A stretch of 64,000 nucleotides of DNA from an uncultured Alphaproteobacteria bacterium. Its GTDB lineage: Bacteria; Pseudomonadota; Alphaproteobacteria; HIMB59; GCA-002718135. The translations under genes were made by a program, and so were the position numbers. The notes under the pieces are model-generated. The model was not told the origin of the DNA and did not search any database. It saw only the letters and a program-made list of their open reading frames with translations. The stretch lies in assembly GCA_902612805.1 (NCBI GenBank), contig CACMEY010000006.1, positions 1-64,000 of the forward strand, read 5' to 3'. This document shows, piece by piece, positions 18,019-26,999 of the stretch; within the stretch, counting starts at the first letter, position 1; each line of letters starts with the position of its first letter.

Positions 18019-18037
18019 AATGTTATAATATTACATT
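18019..18037. promoter_or_regulatory. Zur-type operator between znuA and znuC
   Basis: The 19-bp sequence AATGTTATAATATTACATT is palindromic except for one pair of positions. It closely resembles the Fur-family Zur box (consensus like GAAATGTTATANTATAACATTTC). It lies 42 bp from the znuA start and 20 bp from the znuC start, so one site can repress both divergent operons. A Fur-family gene is present downstream of znuB. Binding by Zur is inferred from the sequence match and context. Confidence 0.82.
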
Positions 18038-18056
18038 TTAGATTGTAAATATAAAA

Positions 18057-18800
18057 ATGAACGAAAATAATAATTTATTGGTAAGATTAAAAGATTGCGG
18101 TGTCCAAAAATCCTCAAAATGGATTGTAAAAGGTATCTCTCTTGAAATTCATAAGGGCAAAATTGTAACCTTGATTGGCCCAAATGGCTCAGGAAAAACA
18201 ACTACCGCTAAAATGGCACTTAATATTCTAAAATCAGATGAAGGTTCAATTGAAAATTATTCAACAAAAATGGCATATGTTCCGCAAAAAATTAGTATCG
18301 ATTGGACTATGCCACTTCGAGTTATAGATTTTATGAATCTAACAAGTCATATTAATAAAGATGAAATTATTGAAGCTTTAGAATTAACAGGGGTTCAGCA
18401 TTTAATATACAATGAGATTCATAATTTATCTGGTGGAGAATTTCAGAGAGTTTTAATCGCAAGAGCAATTGCTAAAAAACCAGATCTACTTGTTTTAGAT
18501 GAACCTGTGCAGGGAGTAGATTTTAATGGAGAAATAGCTCTATACAATCTTATAAAAGAAATTTGTACCAAATTAAATTGTGGCATCCTTCTTATATCTC
18601 ATGATCTCCATTTTGTTATGTCTGCAACAGATCATGTAATTTGTTTAAATGGTCACATTTGTTGTTCTGGATCACCTAAATCAATAGTAAAAAATTCTTC
18701 CTACATAGAATTATTTGGAGAACATAATGCTGCTACCCTATCGCTCTATCAACATGAACATGATCATTCACATCAGACAGATGGGAGTGTTAAAAATTAA
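18057..18800 (+). CDS. znuC: Zinc ABC transporter ATP-binding protein ZnuC
   Basis: ATPase of the zinc importer, 247 aa. Walker A is GPNGSGKTTTAKM (residues about 41-53), the Q-loop is in MAYVPQKISID, the ABC signature is LSGGEFQRVLIARAIA (about 124-139), Walker B is LLVLDEPVQGVD, and the switch His is in LLISHDLHFVM. The C-terminal tail is His-rich (QHEHDHSHQTD), as in many ZnuC proteins. It shares one base with znuB (TAATG), forming znuC-znuB-zur. Confidence 0.95.
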   Translation: MNENNNLLVRLKDCGVQKSSKWIVKGISLEIHKGKIVTLIGPNGSGKTTTAKMALNILKSDEGSIENYSTKMAYVPQKISIDWTMPLRVIDFMNLTSHINKDEIIEALELTGVQHLIYNEIHNLSGGEFQRVLIARAIAKKPDLLVLDEPVQGVDFNGEIALYNLIKEICTKLNCGILLISHDLHFVMSATDHVICLNGHICCSGSPKSIVKNSSYIELFGEHNAATLSLYQHEHDHSHQTDGSVKN

Positions 18801-19606
18801 TGTTTGATGAATTTTTTATTCGTGCACTTGTTGCAGGGGTTGGTATAGCTATTGTTGCTGGACCACTTGGATGCTTAGTTATCTGGAGGAGGTTATCATA
18901 TTTTGGTGACACCTTATCTCACTCAGCCCTTTTAGGAGTAACATTAGCATACTCATTTAGTTTAAATATTGCTTTTTCTGTGTTTGTAATATCAGCTGTT
19001 GTTGCTTTACTTCTTGTAAGCTTACAAAAAAAAACAAAACTAGCTGGGGATTCTTTACTTGGACTTCTTGCTCACTCAACACTTGCCATCGGTTTAGTAT
19101 TGATTGGTTTTTTATCTTACATCCGATTTGATCTCATGGGATTATTATTTGGCGATATTCTTGCAGTGACAACTGCAGACATTGGTTTAGTTTGGATAGG
19201 TGGAAGCATAATATTAATTATCTTATATTTTATTTGGAAATCTTTATTTTCAGCAACTGTAAATTATGATTTGTCAGCTGCTGAAGGTATGCGGCCGGAA
19301 GTTTCTAATTTTATATTTACCCTTTTATTGGCAGGAGTAATTGCTTTGTCTATTAAAATGATTGGGGCACTATTAATTACAGGTTTACTTTTAATTCCTG
19401 CAGCTATTGCCAGAAACATTAGCAACAGTCCTAGACAAATGATTGTTATCGCAATCTTATCAGGTATTTTATCAGTAGTAGTTGGATTATTTGCTTCTTT
19501 AGAAATAAATACTTCTTCAGGGCCTTCGATAATAGTGGTGGCTTTATTACTTTTCATTATTTCATTGGTTCCTCTTGAAATTAAGGGTCAGTTGCAAAAA
19601 CGATAG
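18800..19606 (+). CDS. znuB: Zinc ABC transporter permease ZnuB
   Basis: 268-residue inner-membrane permease of the ABC-3 (metal) family. About eight hydrophobic helices are visible. The N-terminal AGPLGCLVIWRRLSYFGDTLSHSALLGVTLAY segment is the family's hallmark, and the GALLITGLLLIPAAIARN motif near residues 191-208 is the EAA-like coupling region. It is translationally coupled to znuC and followed by zur 19 bp later. Confidence 0.95.
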   Translation: MFDEFFIRALVAGVGIAIVAGPLGCLVIWRRLSYFGDTLSHSALLGVTLAYSFSLNIAFSVFVISAVVALLLVSLQKKTKLAGDSLLGLLAHSTLAIGLVLIGFLSYIRFDLMGLLFGDILAVTTADIGLVWIGGSIILIILYFIWKSLFSATVNYDLSAAEGMRPEVSNFIFTLLLAGVIALSIKMIGALLITGLLLIPAAIARNISNSPRQMIVIAILSGILSVVVGLFASLEINTSSGPSIIVVALLLFIISLVPLEIKGQLQKR

Positions 19607-19625
19607 CAATTTGGTAATCTAGAAT

Positions 19626-20030
19626 ATGTCTTTAGAAACTTTAAACTTAACTAAAAATCAACAAACAGTTCTTGATATTTTAGAAAGCGCATCAGAACCT
19701 CTTAAGGCATATACAATCCTTTTTGATATTCAAAAAAAAGGAATTAAATCTCCTCTTCAAGTTTATAGAGCTTTAGATAAGCTTATAGAAATTGGCAAAG
19801 TACATAAAATAGAAAGTAGAAATTCATATGTTGCTTGTAAACATGAAGGCTGTAATGCAAAAACATCAACATCTTTTTTGATATGTGAAAACTGTGATAG
19901 TGTTACTGAGCTAACTGGAAATAATTTGATTTCTTATTTTTCAAAACAAGCAGAAAAGAATAACTTCAATTATAAAAAACATAATTTAGAAATATTTGGT
20001 TTGTGCGAAAATTGTAAACTAAAAAACTAA
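19626..20030 (+). CDS. zur: Fur-family zinc uptake regulator Zur
   Basis: 134-residue metalloregulator. The N-terminal winged helix (residues about 8-70, with SPLQVYRALDKLIEIGKVHKIE as recognition segment) is followed by a dimerisation domain. That domain holds the structural-zinc cysteines in CKHEGCN, CENCDS and the C-terminal CENCK pair. The position directly after znuCB indicates Zur rather than Fur or PerR. As the last gene of the operon it would be self-regulated by the box at 18019-18037. Its stop overlaps cca by 4 bp (CTAA). Confidence 0.9.
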   Translation: MSLETLNLTKNQQTVLDILESASEPLKAYTILFDIQKKGIKSPLQVYRALDKLIEIGKVHKIESRNSYVACKHEGCNAKTSTSFLICENCDSVTELTGNNLISYFSKQAEKNNFNYKKHNLEIFGLCENCKLKN

Positions 20031-20821
20031 TTTATTAAATTATCAATCTTATTTAGACATTTATTTAATCCAAGGTCGTATTTTGTTCGAATGAAATGCT
20101 CTTGTACTATTTCAACCCATTTAAATTTTTGTAACGTTTGATGAGATATGTAAAAACAATTTAAAGGAAAAGACATATTAAACATTTTTAATATTTCTTG
20201 CCTTATTACATCGTTGGTCAACACTGCCAAAGATTCGTGAATGTATTTTTCTACAATTTTTTGATCACTTAAAGATGTTTTAGGTAAATTAAATAAACCT
20301 CTAAATCTAAAGTATCGATAGATTCTTAAGTAGTCTTCTTTTATTCTATCCTCTATTTCACCAATAAAACAAATTTTACTTTCATTTAAATCTGATTGGC
20401 CATTGTAATAATCATGTAGTTTATTATTGTTTCCAACATATAAAGCATTGAAAGTAAAATCTCTTCTGGCTGAGTCTTTTTTCCAGCTATTGGTGTAAAT
20501 TACATTTGTATGTCTTCCCATTTGATTAACATCTTCACGTAAAGTTGTAATTTGTATTTTTCGATTATGAGGATAAGCAATTATAGATCCATATTGAATA
20601 GCAAAATCATCGTATTCAATATTGTTCTCTTTTAGTAATGACAAAACATCTTGAGGCTCCAAAGTTGTTGCTGTATCAATATCTTTGATTTCTCTTTCAA
20701 GAAGAGCATCTCGTATACATCCTCCTACTAATCGAATTTCAATATTATTTTCTTTAAAGATAGATATTAAAAACTTAACATGCTCCAGATTCAATAAATT
20801 CGTAATTTTATTTATTTCCAT
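20027..20821 (-). CDS. cca: CCA tRNA nucleotidyltransferase (short form)
   Basis: Adds or repairs the 3' CCA of tRNAs. The class II nucleotidyltransferase head is present: LVGGCIRDALLEREIKDIDTATTLEP with the catalytic DxD (residues about 31-56), RRDFTFNALYVG (about 119-130), and the neck helix region with RIYRYFRFRGLF. The protein ends at residue 264, whereas alphaproteobacterial enzymes commonly run to about 400 residues, so the C-terminal body/tail is reduced. Reading frames show no sign of a frameshift. A poly(A) polymerase role is possible but less likely. Confidence 0.85.
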   Translation of the reverse strand: MEINKITNLLNLEHVKFLISIFKENNIEIRLVGGCIRDALLEREIKDIDTATTLEPQDVLSLLKENNIEYDDFAIQYGSIIAYPHNRKIQITTLREDVNQMGRHTNVIYTNSWKKDSARRDFTFNALYVGNNNKLHDYYNGQSDLNESKICFIGEIEDRIKEDYLRIYRYFRFRGLFNLPKTSLSDQKIVEKYIHESLAVLTNDVIRQEILKMFNMSFPLNCFYISHQTLQKFKWVEIVQEHFIRTKYDLGLNKCLNKIDNLIN

Positions 20822-20862
20822 TATCTAGCTATTTCTTCAAAACAATTTATATTACAATAACA

Positions 20863-21471
20863 ATGTCGATTTCTTCAAAAGAAAATGCTGCAGAAATATT
20901 TGAGGATATAAAGAAAAATTTAACTAGAGGAGTTAAAGATAGAAAACACGCATTTCATACGCCAGTCTTTAGTAATATTGATAGTGAAGGTGGAATAGAT
21001 TCTAGAGTTGTAGTCTTAAGAAAATTTGATCCCAGTAGCATGACACTAAATTTTCACACAGACTTCAGATCTCCCAAAGTGCCTAATTTAAAAAAAAATA
21101 GTAGTTCTCAATTTGTTTTTTATGATTATAAATTAAAAATTCAAATGCGAATCAAAACAACGTCTTTGGTTAATAATCAAAATGATAAAGCTAAAGAAAT
21201 GTGGGACAAAACAAGATTGTTTAGTAGAAAATGTTACTTAACATTAAAAGATCCAAGTTCAATCACTGAGTTTCCAGAAGACGGTATCCCTGAACATTTA
21301 ACTGGCAAGGAGCCAAGTCATGAAGAAAGTGAAAAAGGATATAAAAATTTTGCAGTAGTTGAAAATAAAATTAATGAAATCGATTGGCTTTATTTAGAAA
21401 TTTCAGGTCATCGTAGATTAAAATTAACATTTAAAAATAGTGAACAAGAATATAATTGGTTAATACCTTAA
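20863..21471 (+). CDS. Pyridoxamine 5'-phosphate oxidase-family FMN-binding protein
   Basis: 202-residue split-barrel flavoprotein resembling the PPOx Alr4036-type FMN-binding family. Seen: a domain with SRVVVLRKFDPSSMTLNFHTDFRSPKVPNLKKNSSSQFVFYDYKLKIQMRIKTT (about residues 47-100), the FMN-contacting RVVVLR and HTDxRSPK elements of PPOx proteins, and a C-terminal WLYLEISGHRRLKLTF strand. It differs from canonical PdxH, so pyridoxal-phosphate synthesis is not assured. It is a single gene convergent with panC. Confidence 0.8.
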   Translation: MSISSKENAAEIFEDIKKNLTRGVKDRKHAFHTPVFSNIDSEGGIDSRVVVLRKFDPSSMTLNFHTDFRSPKVPNLKKNSSSQFVFYDYKLKIQMRIKTTSLVNNQNDKAKEMWDKTRLFSRKCYLTLKDPSSITEFPEDGIPEHLTGKEPSHEESEKGYKNFAVVENKINEIDWLYLEISGHRRLKLTFKNSEQEYNWLIP

Positions 21472-22298
21472 TATAATTTAAAATTGTCAATAATTCTTAT
21501 ATCACTAATATATAGAGCAATAAATAATCTAGCTTCAGAATAATTTTTTGTTATTTCTAAATTATTTTCATTTCTTATCTCTAAATAGTCAATTTTATTT
21601 ATATTATTTTGGAGAAGCTCTATTTTTAATTGATCTAAATTATTAATTTCATTTTGTGTTAATCGATTAATATGTTCTTTAATTTTATTTCCTAATACAT
21701 TGAAAATTTTTAATTGATCATTAGAAAATTTAGAGTTCCTTGAAGATAAACTCATACCCATTTTATCTCGTACAGATGGGCATTGAATTATTTTAATATT
21801 GTGATGATTAATTTTTACTAAATCTTGTATTATTTTTACTTGCTGAAAATCCTTCTCACCAAAATAACTATTCGTTGGTTTAATCATATTAAAAAAAAGA
21901 TCCACAACAGTAGTAACTCCATCAAAATGGCCAGGTCGAAATTTATCACATAAAATATTTCTAAAATTGTTTACAATTTTTTTCTTTGCCAATCCTTTTG
22001 GGTATATCTCTTGAACTTCAGGTAAGAAGAGTGCATTACAACCAATATTTTCTAATTTAGAAATATCTTCATCAATTGTCTTTGGATAAGAATTGAAATC
22101 ATTTTCATTGTTAAATTGAGTAGGATTAATAAATATTGAACAGATCACAAATTCGTTATGTAATTGTGCTTCTCTAATGAGAGATAAATGTCCATCGTGT
22201 AAGTTTCCCATTGTTAAAACTAAACCAATAGACTGACCCTTGTCTTTGATTGAAACTAAATTTGGCTCTAATTCACTAGCTTTTCTGAAAATTTTCAT
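21468..22298 (-). CDS. panC: Pantothenate synthetase
   Basis: Condenses pantoate and beta-alanine with ATP to give pantothenate. PanC motifs are visible: GLVLTMGNLHDGHLSLIREA (residues about 25-44, the HIGH-like nucleotide site), SIFINPTQFNNENDF, FGEKDFQQVKIIQDLV and SLSSRNSKFS (KMSKS-like equivalent). The 276-aa length is usual. panB is not adjacent. It is divergent from rpmH over a 63-bp AT-rich gap. Confidence 0.94.
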   Translation of the reverse strand: MKIFRKASELEPNLVSIKDKGQSIGLVLTMGNLHDGHLSLIREAQLHNEFVICSIFINPTQFNNENDFNSYPKTIDEDISKLENIGCNALFLPEVQEIYPKGLAKKKIVNNFRNILCDKFRPGHFDGVTTVVDLFFNMIKPTNSYFGEKDFQQVKIIQDLVKINHHNIKIIQCPSVRDKMGMSLSSRNSKFSNDQLKIFNVLGNKIKEHINRLTQNEINNLDQLKIELLQNNINKIDYLEIRNENNLEITKNYSEARLFIALYISDIRIIDNFKLY

Positions 22299-22361
22299 CG
22301 ATTACATAAGTAAATATTTGACTTATATATAATGAATTCGTATTAGGCCCAGAGATTTATT

Positions 22362-22496
22362 ATGAAACGCACATACCAACCTAGTAGAGTAATTAGAAAA
22401 AGAAGACACGGTTTTAGGGCTAGAATGGCAACTAAAGCAGGTCGTCAAATCATTAATAGAAGACGTGCAAAAGGAAGAGCTCAATTAAGCGCTTAA
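22362..22496 (+). CDS. rpmH: Large ribosomal subunit protein bL34
   Basis: 44-residue, highly basic ribosomal protein, starting [20 protein letters not shown] and ending QLSA. It is unmistakable by sequence and by its place immediately ahead of rnpA and yidD. A TATAAT at 22328-22333, about 29 bp upstream of the start, is a candidate -10 element, but no matching -35 is evident. Confidence 0.97.
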   Translation: MKRTYQPSRVIRKRRHGFRARMATKAGRQIINRRRAKGRAQLSA

Positions 22497-22499
22497 AAA

Positions 22500-22511
22500 G
22501 GCCAAATGGCC
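22500..22511 (+). promoter_or_regulatory. GGCC hairpin enclosing the rnpA start codon
   Basis: GGCC-AAAT-GGCC forms a four-base-pair GC stem in otherwise AT-rich DNA. The ATG of rnpA (22506-22508) begins in the loop and runs into the 3' arm. It is only three bases after the rpmH stop, so ribosomes finishing rpmH would open it. This is suggestive of translational coupling of rnpA to rpmH. Confidence 0.45.
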
Positions 22512-22835
22512 CAAACATTATTTACAATTAAGAAAAGATCGACTTTCGTTATGATACGAAACCAGGGAGAATTTATAAAAGGTAAAAATATGAATATCCA
22601 AATTTTATACAATCAAGATCTAGAAAATTCTATAGGTGTAGGATACACAGCTTCAAAAAAAATTGGCAACGCAATAAAAAGAAATAGAGCAAAGAGAATA
22701 ATGAGAGAATTAGCTAGAAAAATTATTATTAATGGTAAAATTAATTCATATTATGTGTTAATAGCTAAAACGTCATTGCTCGAAGAGAAATTTGATAAAC
22801 TTTTATTAGAACTTAAGGGAAAGATAAATGGTTAG
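22506..22835 (+). CDS. rnpA: Ribonuclease P protein component
   Basis: Protein cofactor of RNase P (109 aa) that helps process tRNA 5' ends. The N-terminal [15 protein letters not shown] element and the RNR motif region [26 protein letters not shown] (residues about 45-70) are diagnostic. The start at 22506 gives the family-typical N-terminus; the ATG at 22551 would remove the first conserved segment. It overlaps yidD by 8 bp in the rpmH-rnpA-yidD-yidC group. Confidence 0.94.
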   Translation: MAQTLFTIKKRSTFVMIRNQGEFIKGKNMNIQILYNQDLENSIGVGYTASKKIGNAIKRNRAKRIMRELARKIIINGKINSYYVLIAKTSLLEEKFDKLLLELKGKING

Positions 22836-23073
22836 TAAATATATTTCATTACCTTTAATCATAATAATTAGATTATACCAGTTATTGATTTCCCCAATAC
22901 TAGGGCAGAATTGTCGGTATTTACCAACCTGTTCTGAGTATTCTATTAAAGCATTAAAGGAACATGGGTTATTTAAAGGATCAATTTTATCGGTGAAAAG
23001 AATTTCAAAATGTCATCCATGGGGTTCACACGGATTTGATCCAGTACCAAAAAAATCTGAGTTAAATAAATGA
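22828..23073 (+). CDS. yidD: Membrane protein insertion efficiency factor YidD
   Basis: 81-residue amphipathic membrane-associated protein. YidD signature present: [31 protein letters not shown] (residues about 17-47) and [18 protein letters not shown] (about 57-74), with the three conserved cysteines. It assists YidC-mediated insertion of inner-membrane proteins. It overlaps rnpA by 8 bp and yidC by 4 bp. Confidence 0.95.
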   Translation: MVSKYISLPLIIIIRLYQLLISPILGQNCRYLPTCSEYSIKALKEHGLFKGSILSVKRISKCHPWGSHGFDPVPKKSELNK

Positions 23074-24797
23074 ACGAACAAAGAAATTTATATTTGGCTA
23101 TTGGTATTTCAATTGCGATAATTATTTTTTTTCAATTATTATTTCCAACTCAACCAATTCAAACAACATCCTTTGAAGAAGATGAAGTATTAGAGCCTGC
23201 AACATCCATTGATGGACAAAGCAGCCAAGCTGTTTCAGAAATACAAAGTAGAGATGAAGCTTTAATTCAAACCGACAGAGTTATTTTTGAAAATGCATCT
23301 ATTAAAGGTTCTATAAATCTAAAAGGAGCAATTTTAGATGACCTCATATTATCAAAATATAAAACTAGCTTAGAACCTGATTCGAATAATATCCAGCTTT
23401 TGTTACCAGATGGGACTGCTAATCCATATTATATTGAAACAGGTTGGAAAGAGCTAAAAAATTCTAACATTGAATTACCTAACTTAGAAACAAATTGGAA
23501 AACTAACTCTACCACTCTAAGCCCCTCAAGCCCTGTTACACTTAGTTGGACGAATAATAAAAATATAACTTTCAAAATCAACTATCAAGTTGATGATGAG
23601 TATATGTTTACAATTACACAGGAAATAGAAAATAACAGTGGTGAGGATATTGAAGTTTTTCCATACAGATTAATTAAAAGAATAAACACACCAGATACAA
23701 TTAATTTTTTTATACTTCACGAGGGTTTAATTAGTCTAATAAACGACGAATTATTGGAAAAAAATTATGATGATATTGCCGATGATTGTAATTCATCAAT
23801 GCAAACAAAAAAAGAGTTTTGCGATAATAAAACACAAGGAGGTTGGTTAGGTTTTACAGATAAATATTGGATGTCTGCTTTAATTCCTGATGCTGACCAA
23901 TCCATTAACGTCAATTATAGGTATGGTAATAATGGACGTGATAGCTATAGGGCAGGTTATGTTGGTCAGATATATAAAATTAACTCGGGTGAAAATATAT
24001 CTTACGGTGGAAAATTATTTGTGGGTGCAAAAAAATTAAATGTCTTAAGTGCTTATGATGAAAATCTCTCTATACCAAGATTTACTGATGCAATTGACTG
24101 GGGCTGGTTTAGTTTTTTAACTAAACCTGTTTCATATGCCATTAATTGGTTTTTTGGTTATGCAGGTAATTTTGGTCTAGCAATAATTGCCTTTACCATT
24201 TTAATGCGTTTAATTTTATTCCCACTGGCACAAGCATCTTTTAAATCTATGGCAAAGATGAAAAAACTTCAGCCTGATATGCAAAGATTAAAAGAAACAT
24301 ATCCAAATGACAGACAAAAAATGCAGCAAGAACTAATGGCCTTGTATAAAAGAGAGGGAGCTAATCCTGTTGCGGGTTGTCTACCAATTTTAGTACAAAT
24401 ACCAATTTTCTTCTCTTTGTATAAAGTGTTGTTTGTTACGATAGAGATGTATCACGCTCCTTTTTATGGATGGATTCATGATCTATCTGCACCAGACCCA
24501 TTAGGCTTAATGACAATATTTGGATTAGTTCCTTGGGATGTGCCACCTATACTTTCAATAATTGATATTGGTATTCTTCCTATCATTATGGGCTTCACTA
24601 TGTGGTTACAACAAAAACTAAATCCTGCTCCCGCTGATCCAACACAGGCCAGAATTTTTGCATTACTTCCATTTGTATTTACTTTTGTACTAGCTGGTTT
24701 TGCAGCTGGTTTAGTTTTATATTGGTCAGTGAACAATATTTTATCAATTGCGCAGCAATGGTATATTCAAAGAAGAATTTTAGCCAAAAATGGCTAG
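23070..24797 (+). CDS. yidC: Membrane protein insertase YidC
   Basis: 575-residue insertase of the Gram-negative type. It has an N-terminal signal-anchor (residues about 6-25) and a large periplasmic beta-supersandwich domain (about 60-340). Five membrane helices from about 355 contain [41 protein letters not shown] and the hydrophilic-groove Arg, then [25 protein letters not shown] and the C-terminal [14 protein letters not shown] helix. It overlaps the downstream GTPase engB by 8 bp. Confidence 0.97.
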   Translation: MNEQRNLYLAIGISIAIIIFFQLLFPTQPIQTTSFEEDEVLEPATSIDGQSSQAVSEIQSRDEALIQTDRVIFENASIKGSINLKGAILDDLILSKYKTSLEPDSNNIQLLLPDGTANPYYIETGWKELKNSNIELPNLETNWKTNSTTLSPSSPVTLSWTNNKNITFKINYQVDDEYMFTITQEIENNSGEDIEVFPYRLIKRINTPDTINFFILHEGLISLINDELLEKNYDDIADDCNSSMQTKKEFCDNKTQGGWLGFTDKYWMSALIPDADQSINVNYRYGNNGRDSYRAGYVGQIYKINSGENISYGGKLFVGAKKLNVLSAYDENLSIPRFTDAIDWGWFSFLTKPVSYAINWFFGYAGNFGLAIIAFTILMRLILFPLAQASFKSMAKMKKLQPDMQRLKETYPNDRQKMQQELMALYKREGANPVAGCLPILVQIPIFFSLYKVLFVTIEMYHAPFYGWIHDLSAPDPLGLMTIFGLVPWDVPPILSIIDIGILPIIMGFTMWLQQKLNPAPADPTQARIFALLPFVFTFVLAGFAAGLVLYWSVNNILSIAQQWYIQRRILAKNG

Positions 24798-25410
24798 CTT
24801 AAATAAAAATTTAAATAACTTTTTTAATAATAATAAGTTTTTAGGTTCCTTTCAGTCATTTAAAGACATTCCTTATTCAGATATAAAAAAAGAATGTTGT
24901 TTTATAGGTAGATCTAATGTTGGAAAATCTAGTTTAATAAATTCGTTAACTAAAACAAAAAAACTAGCGAAAACTAGTAAAACTCCAGGAAGAACACAGG
25001 CTATAAATGTTTTTTTAATTAGTGAAAAAATAAATATGATTGATTTACCCGGTTATGGTTTTGCCAAAGTATCAAAAGTTGCACGAGAAAATTTAATGAT
25101 CTTGATTGAAGAATATATAGAAAATAGAGATACACTTGATCATGTTTTTTTACTCATTGACTCAAAAGTTGGTATCAAAAATTCTGATATTGATATGTTG
25201 GATTTATTGAGCGATTGCTCAAGAAAATTTTCCATAATTTTAACTAAAATAGATAAAATATCTAATAACCATTTAGAATATCAAAAAAAATCAATTTTAA
25301 GTTTAATGCAAAATTATAAAAAATCATTTACGAAAATATATCAATCTGAGACCAAAAAAAATAATGGTATTACAGAGATTCAAAGATCTATATACGGGTT
25401 ATCACAATAA
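24790..25410 (+). CDS. engB: Ribosome biogenesis GTPase EngB/YsxC
   Basis: 206-residue GTPase needed for large-subunit assembly. Motifs: G1 GRSNVGKSSLINSL (residues about 38-51), G2 with TPGRTQAINVF (about 66-76), G3 DLPGYGFAKV, and G4 TKID. The usual yidC-engB-argB order seen in alphaproteobacteria is retained. It begins inside yidC and ends 2 bp before argB. Confidence 0.95.
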   Translation: MASLNKNLNNFFNNNKFLGSFQSFKDIPYSDIKKECCFIGRSNVGKSSLINSLTKTKKLAKTSKTPGRTQAINVFLISEKINMIDLPGYGFAKVSKVARENLMILIEEYIENRDTLDHVFLLIDSKVGIKNSDIDMLDLLSDCSRKFSIILTKIDKISNNHLEYQKKSILSLMQNYKKSFTKIYQSETKKNNGITEIQRSIYGLSQ

Positions 25411-25412
25411 AT

Positions 25413-26324
25413 ATGAAATTTGATTTTTTATCAGAGAGTGATCAGGCTTATTTTATACATAAAGCCTCAACCTTAGTTGAAGCTCTTCCATACATTCGAG
25501 AGCATAGTGGTGATACCATTGTAATAAAATACGGTGGACATGCAATGGGAGATAAAAAACTGTCTGAGAGTTTTTCAAGGGATATTGTATTATTAAAAGA
25601 AGTAGGTGTGTCACCAATTATTATTCATGGTGGAGGACCTCAAATTGGCAAGAGACTTAAATCAAAAAATATATCAACACAATTTGTTGAAGGATTACGA
25701 GTTACTGATAAAGAAACAATTAAGGTAGTTGAAGAAGTATTATCTAAGGATATCAATTCAGAAATAGTAGAATCTATAAGTGCCTCAGGAGGAAAAGCGA
25801 TAGGAGTATCTGGTAATGATAACTTAGTCACTGCAACTAAATTGAACGTGGAAATTAAAGATAGTGATTCAAATATTGAAAAGATAGTTGATATTGGTTT
25901 TGTTGGACAACCAATAAAATTAAACAAAAATATGCTAACTAACTTTATAAAAAATGGTCAAATACCTGTCATATCTCCTTTAGGTAAGGATGAAAATAAT
26001 TTTACATATAATATTAATGCTGACACTGTTGCGGGTTTTATAGCAGGTGAGTTACAGGCAAGTAAATTATTATTACTAACCGATGTACCTGGAATTTTAG
26101 ACAAAGATGAAAAATTAATCTCATCAATAACTTTAGAAGAAGCTAAAAGTATTTCTAATAAAGAATATATTTCTGGAGGTATGAAGCCGAAAATTAATAC
26201 ATGTATTGATGCAATGAAAAAAGGTGTTAAAAAATCTACTATTTTAGATGGAAGAATTCCTCATTCAGTAATATTAGAGTTATTCACTGAACATGGAATT
26301 GGTACACAAATAACAAGTAATTAA
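25413..26324 (+). CDS. argB: Acetylglutamate kinase
   Basis: Second step of arginine synthesis, phosphorylation of N-acetylglutamate. Kinase motifs: IVIKYGGHAMGD (residues about 36-47), PIIIHGGGPQIGKRL (about 68-82), VSGNDNLVTA, and the C-terminal GGMKPKINTCIDAMKKGVKKSTILDGRIPHSVILELFTEHGIGTQI. The N-terminal extension and the conserved C-terminal region suggest the longer, arginine-sensitive type, which is inference. It is followed directly by the HAD phosphatase. Confidence 0.96.
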   Translation: MKFDFLSESDQAYFIHKASTLVEALPYIREHSGDTIVIKYGGHAMGDKKLSESFSRDIVLLKEVGVSPIIIHGGGPQIGKRLKSKNISTQFVEGLRVTDKETIKVVEEVLSKDINSEIVESISASGGKAIGVSGNDNLVTATKLNVEIKDSDSNIEKIVDIGFVGQPIKLNKNMLTNFIKNGQIPVISPLGKDENNFTYNINADTVAGFIAGELQASKLLLLTDVPGILDKDEKLISSITLEEAKSISNKEYISGGMKPKINTCIDAMKKGVKKSTILDGRIPHSVILELFTEHGIGTQITSN

Positions 26325-26999
26325 ATGAGCTTTAAAGATAACATCAATACCTGGATATTTGATCTAGACAACACACTTTACTCTGCAGACAGTGGAATTT
26401 TTCAGCAAGTACATAAGTTAATGGGTGAATTTGTAGCTAAAAATTTAAATATGGAGTTAGCTGAAGCAAAAAAACTACAAGCAAAATATTACAAGCAACA
26501 TGGCACAACTCTAAGAGGTATGATGGATAACCATGGCGTAGATCCTGATTATTTTTTAGAAGAGGTTCATAAGTTAGATTACTCAATTGTTGGTCCAAAT
26601 CAAAATCTTAATGATGAATTATATAAACTTGAGGGAAGGAAAATTATTTATACAAATGCAAATAAGCAACATGTCTTAGATGTATTAGAAAAAATAAATC
26701 TAACAAATTTTTTTGATGAAATATATGATATTAAAATGGCTGATTATATTCCTAAGCCAGAAATTTCTCCCTATGAAAAAATTATCGACTTATTTAATAT
26801 CGAACCAAATAAATCAGCAATGTTTGATGATATCGCAAAAAATTTAGTTCCAGCAAAAAAAGTTGGTTTTACACCTGTCTGGGTTGATGCTGGTTATGAG
26901 AATTTTTCCGATGATATTGAAGCATCTAAAGAATATTTAGATTTTCAAACAAGAGATTTGAGTTTATTTTTAAAAGATGTAAATGAGGGTAAAATATGA
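26325..26999 (+). CDS. HAD-superfamily pyrimidine 5'-nucleotidase
   Basis: 224-residue HAD phosphatase of the SDT1/PhoA-like pyrimidine nucleotidase group. Motif I is [17 protein letters not shown] with nucleophile and acid Asp residues (about 11-27), motif [10 protein letters not shown], motif III Lys in YIPKPE, and motif [11 protein letters not shown]. The helical cap ([23 protein letters not shown]) agrees with alphaproteobacterial proteins encoded between argB and dapD. It overlaps dapD by 4 bp. Confidence 0.88.
   Translation: MSFKDNINTWIFDLDNTLYSADSGIFQQVHKLMGEFVAKNLNMELAEAKKLQAKYYKQHGTTLRGMMDNHGVDPDYFLEEVHKLDYSIVGPNQNLNDELYKLEGRKIIYTNANKQHVLDVLEKINLTNFFDEIYDIKMADYIPKPEISPYEKIIDLFNIEPNKSAMFDDIAKNLVPAKKVGFTPVWVDAGYENFSDDIEASKEYLDFQTRDLSLFLKDVNEGKI

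Noticed and set aside
20027-20821. cca as a frameshifted pseudogene
   Set aside because: The short length is unusual, but the frame is uninterrupted, catalytic motifs are intact, and the stop overlaps zur in the usual convergent pattern.
22299-22361. TTGACT...TATAAT as a sigma-70 promoter for rpmH
   Set aside because: TTGACT (22318-22323) is only 4 bp from TATAAT, far from the 16-18 bp spacing. Only the -10 was kept, as a weak candidate.
22299-25410. Replication origin near rpmH-rnpA-yidC
   Set aside because: No cluster of DnaA boxes or repeat-rich AT region was visible and there is no dnaA gene; gene order alone does not prove an origin in alphaproteobacteria.
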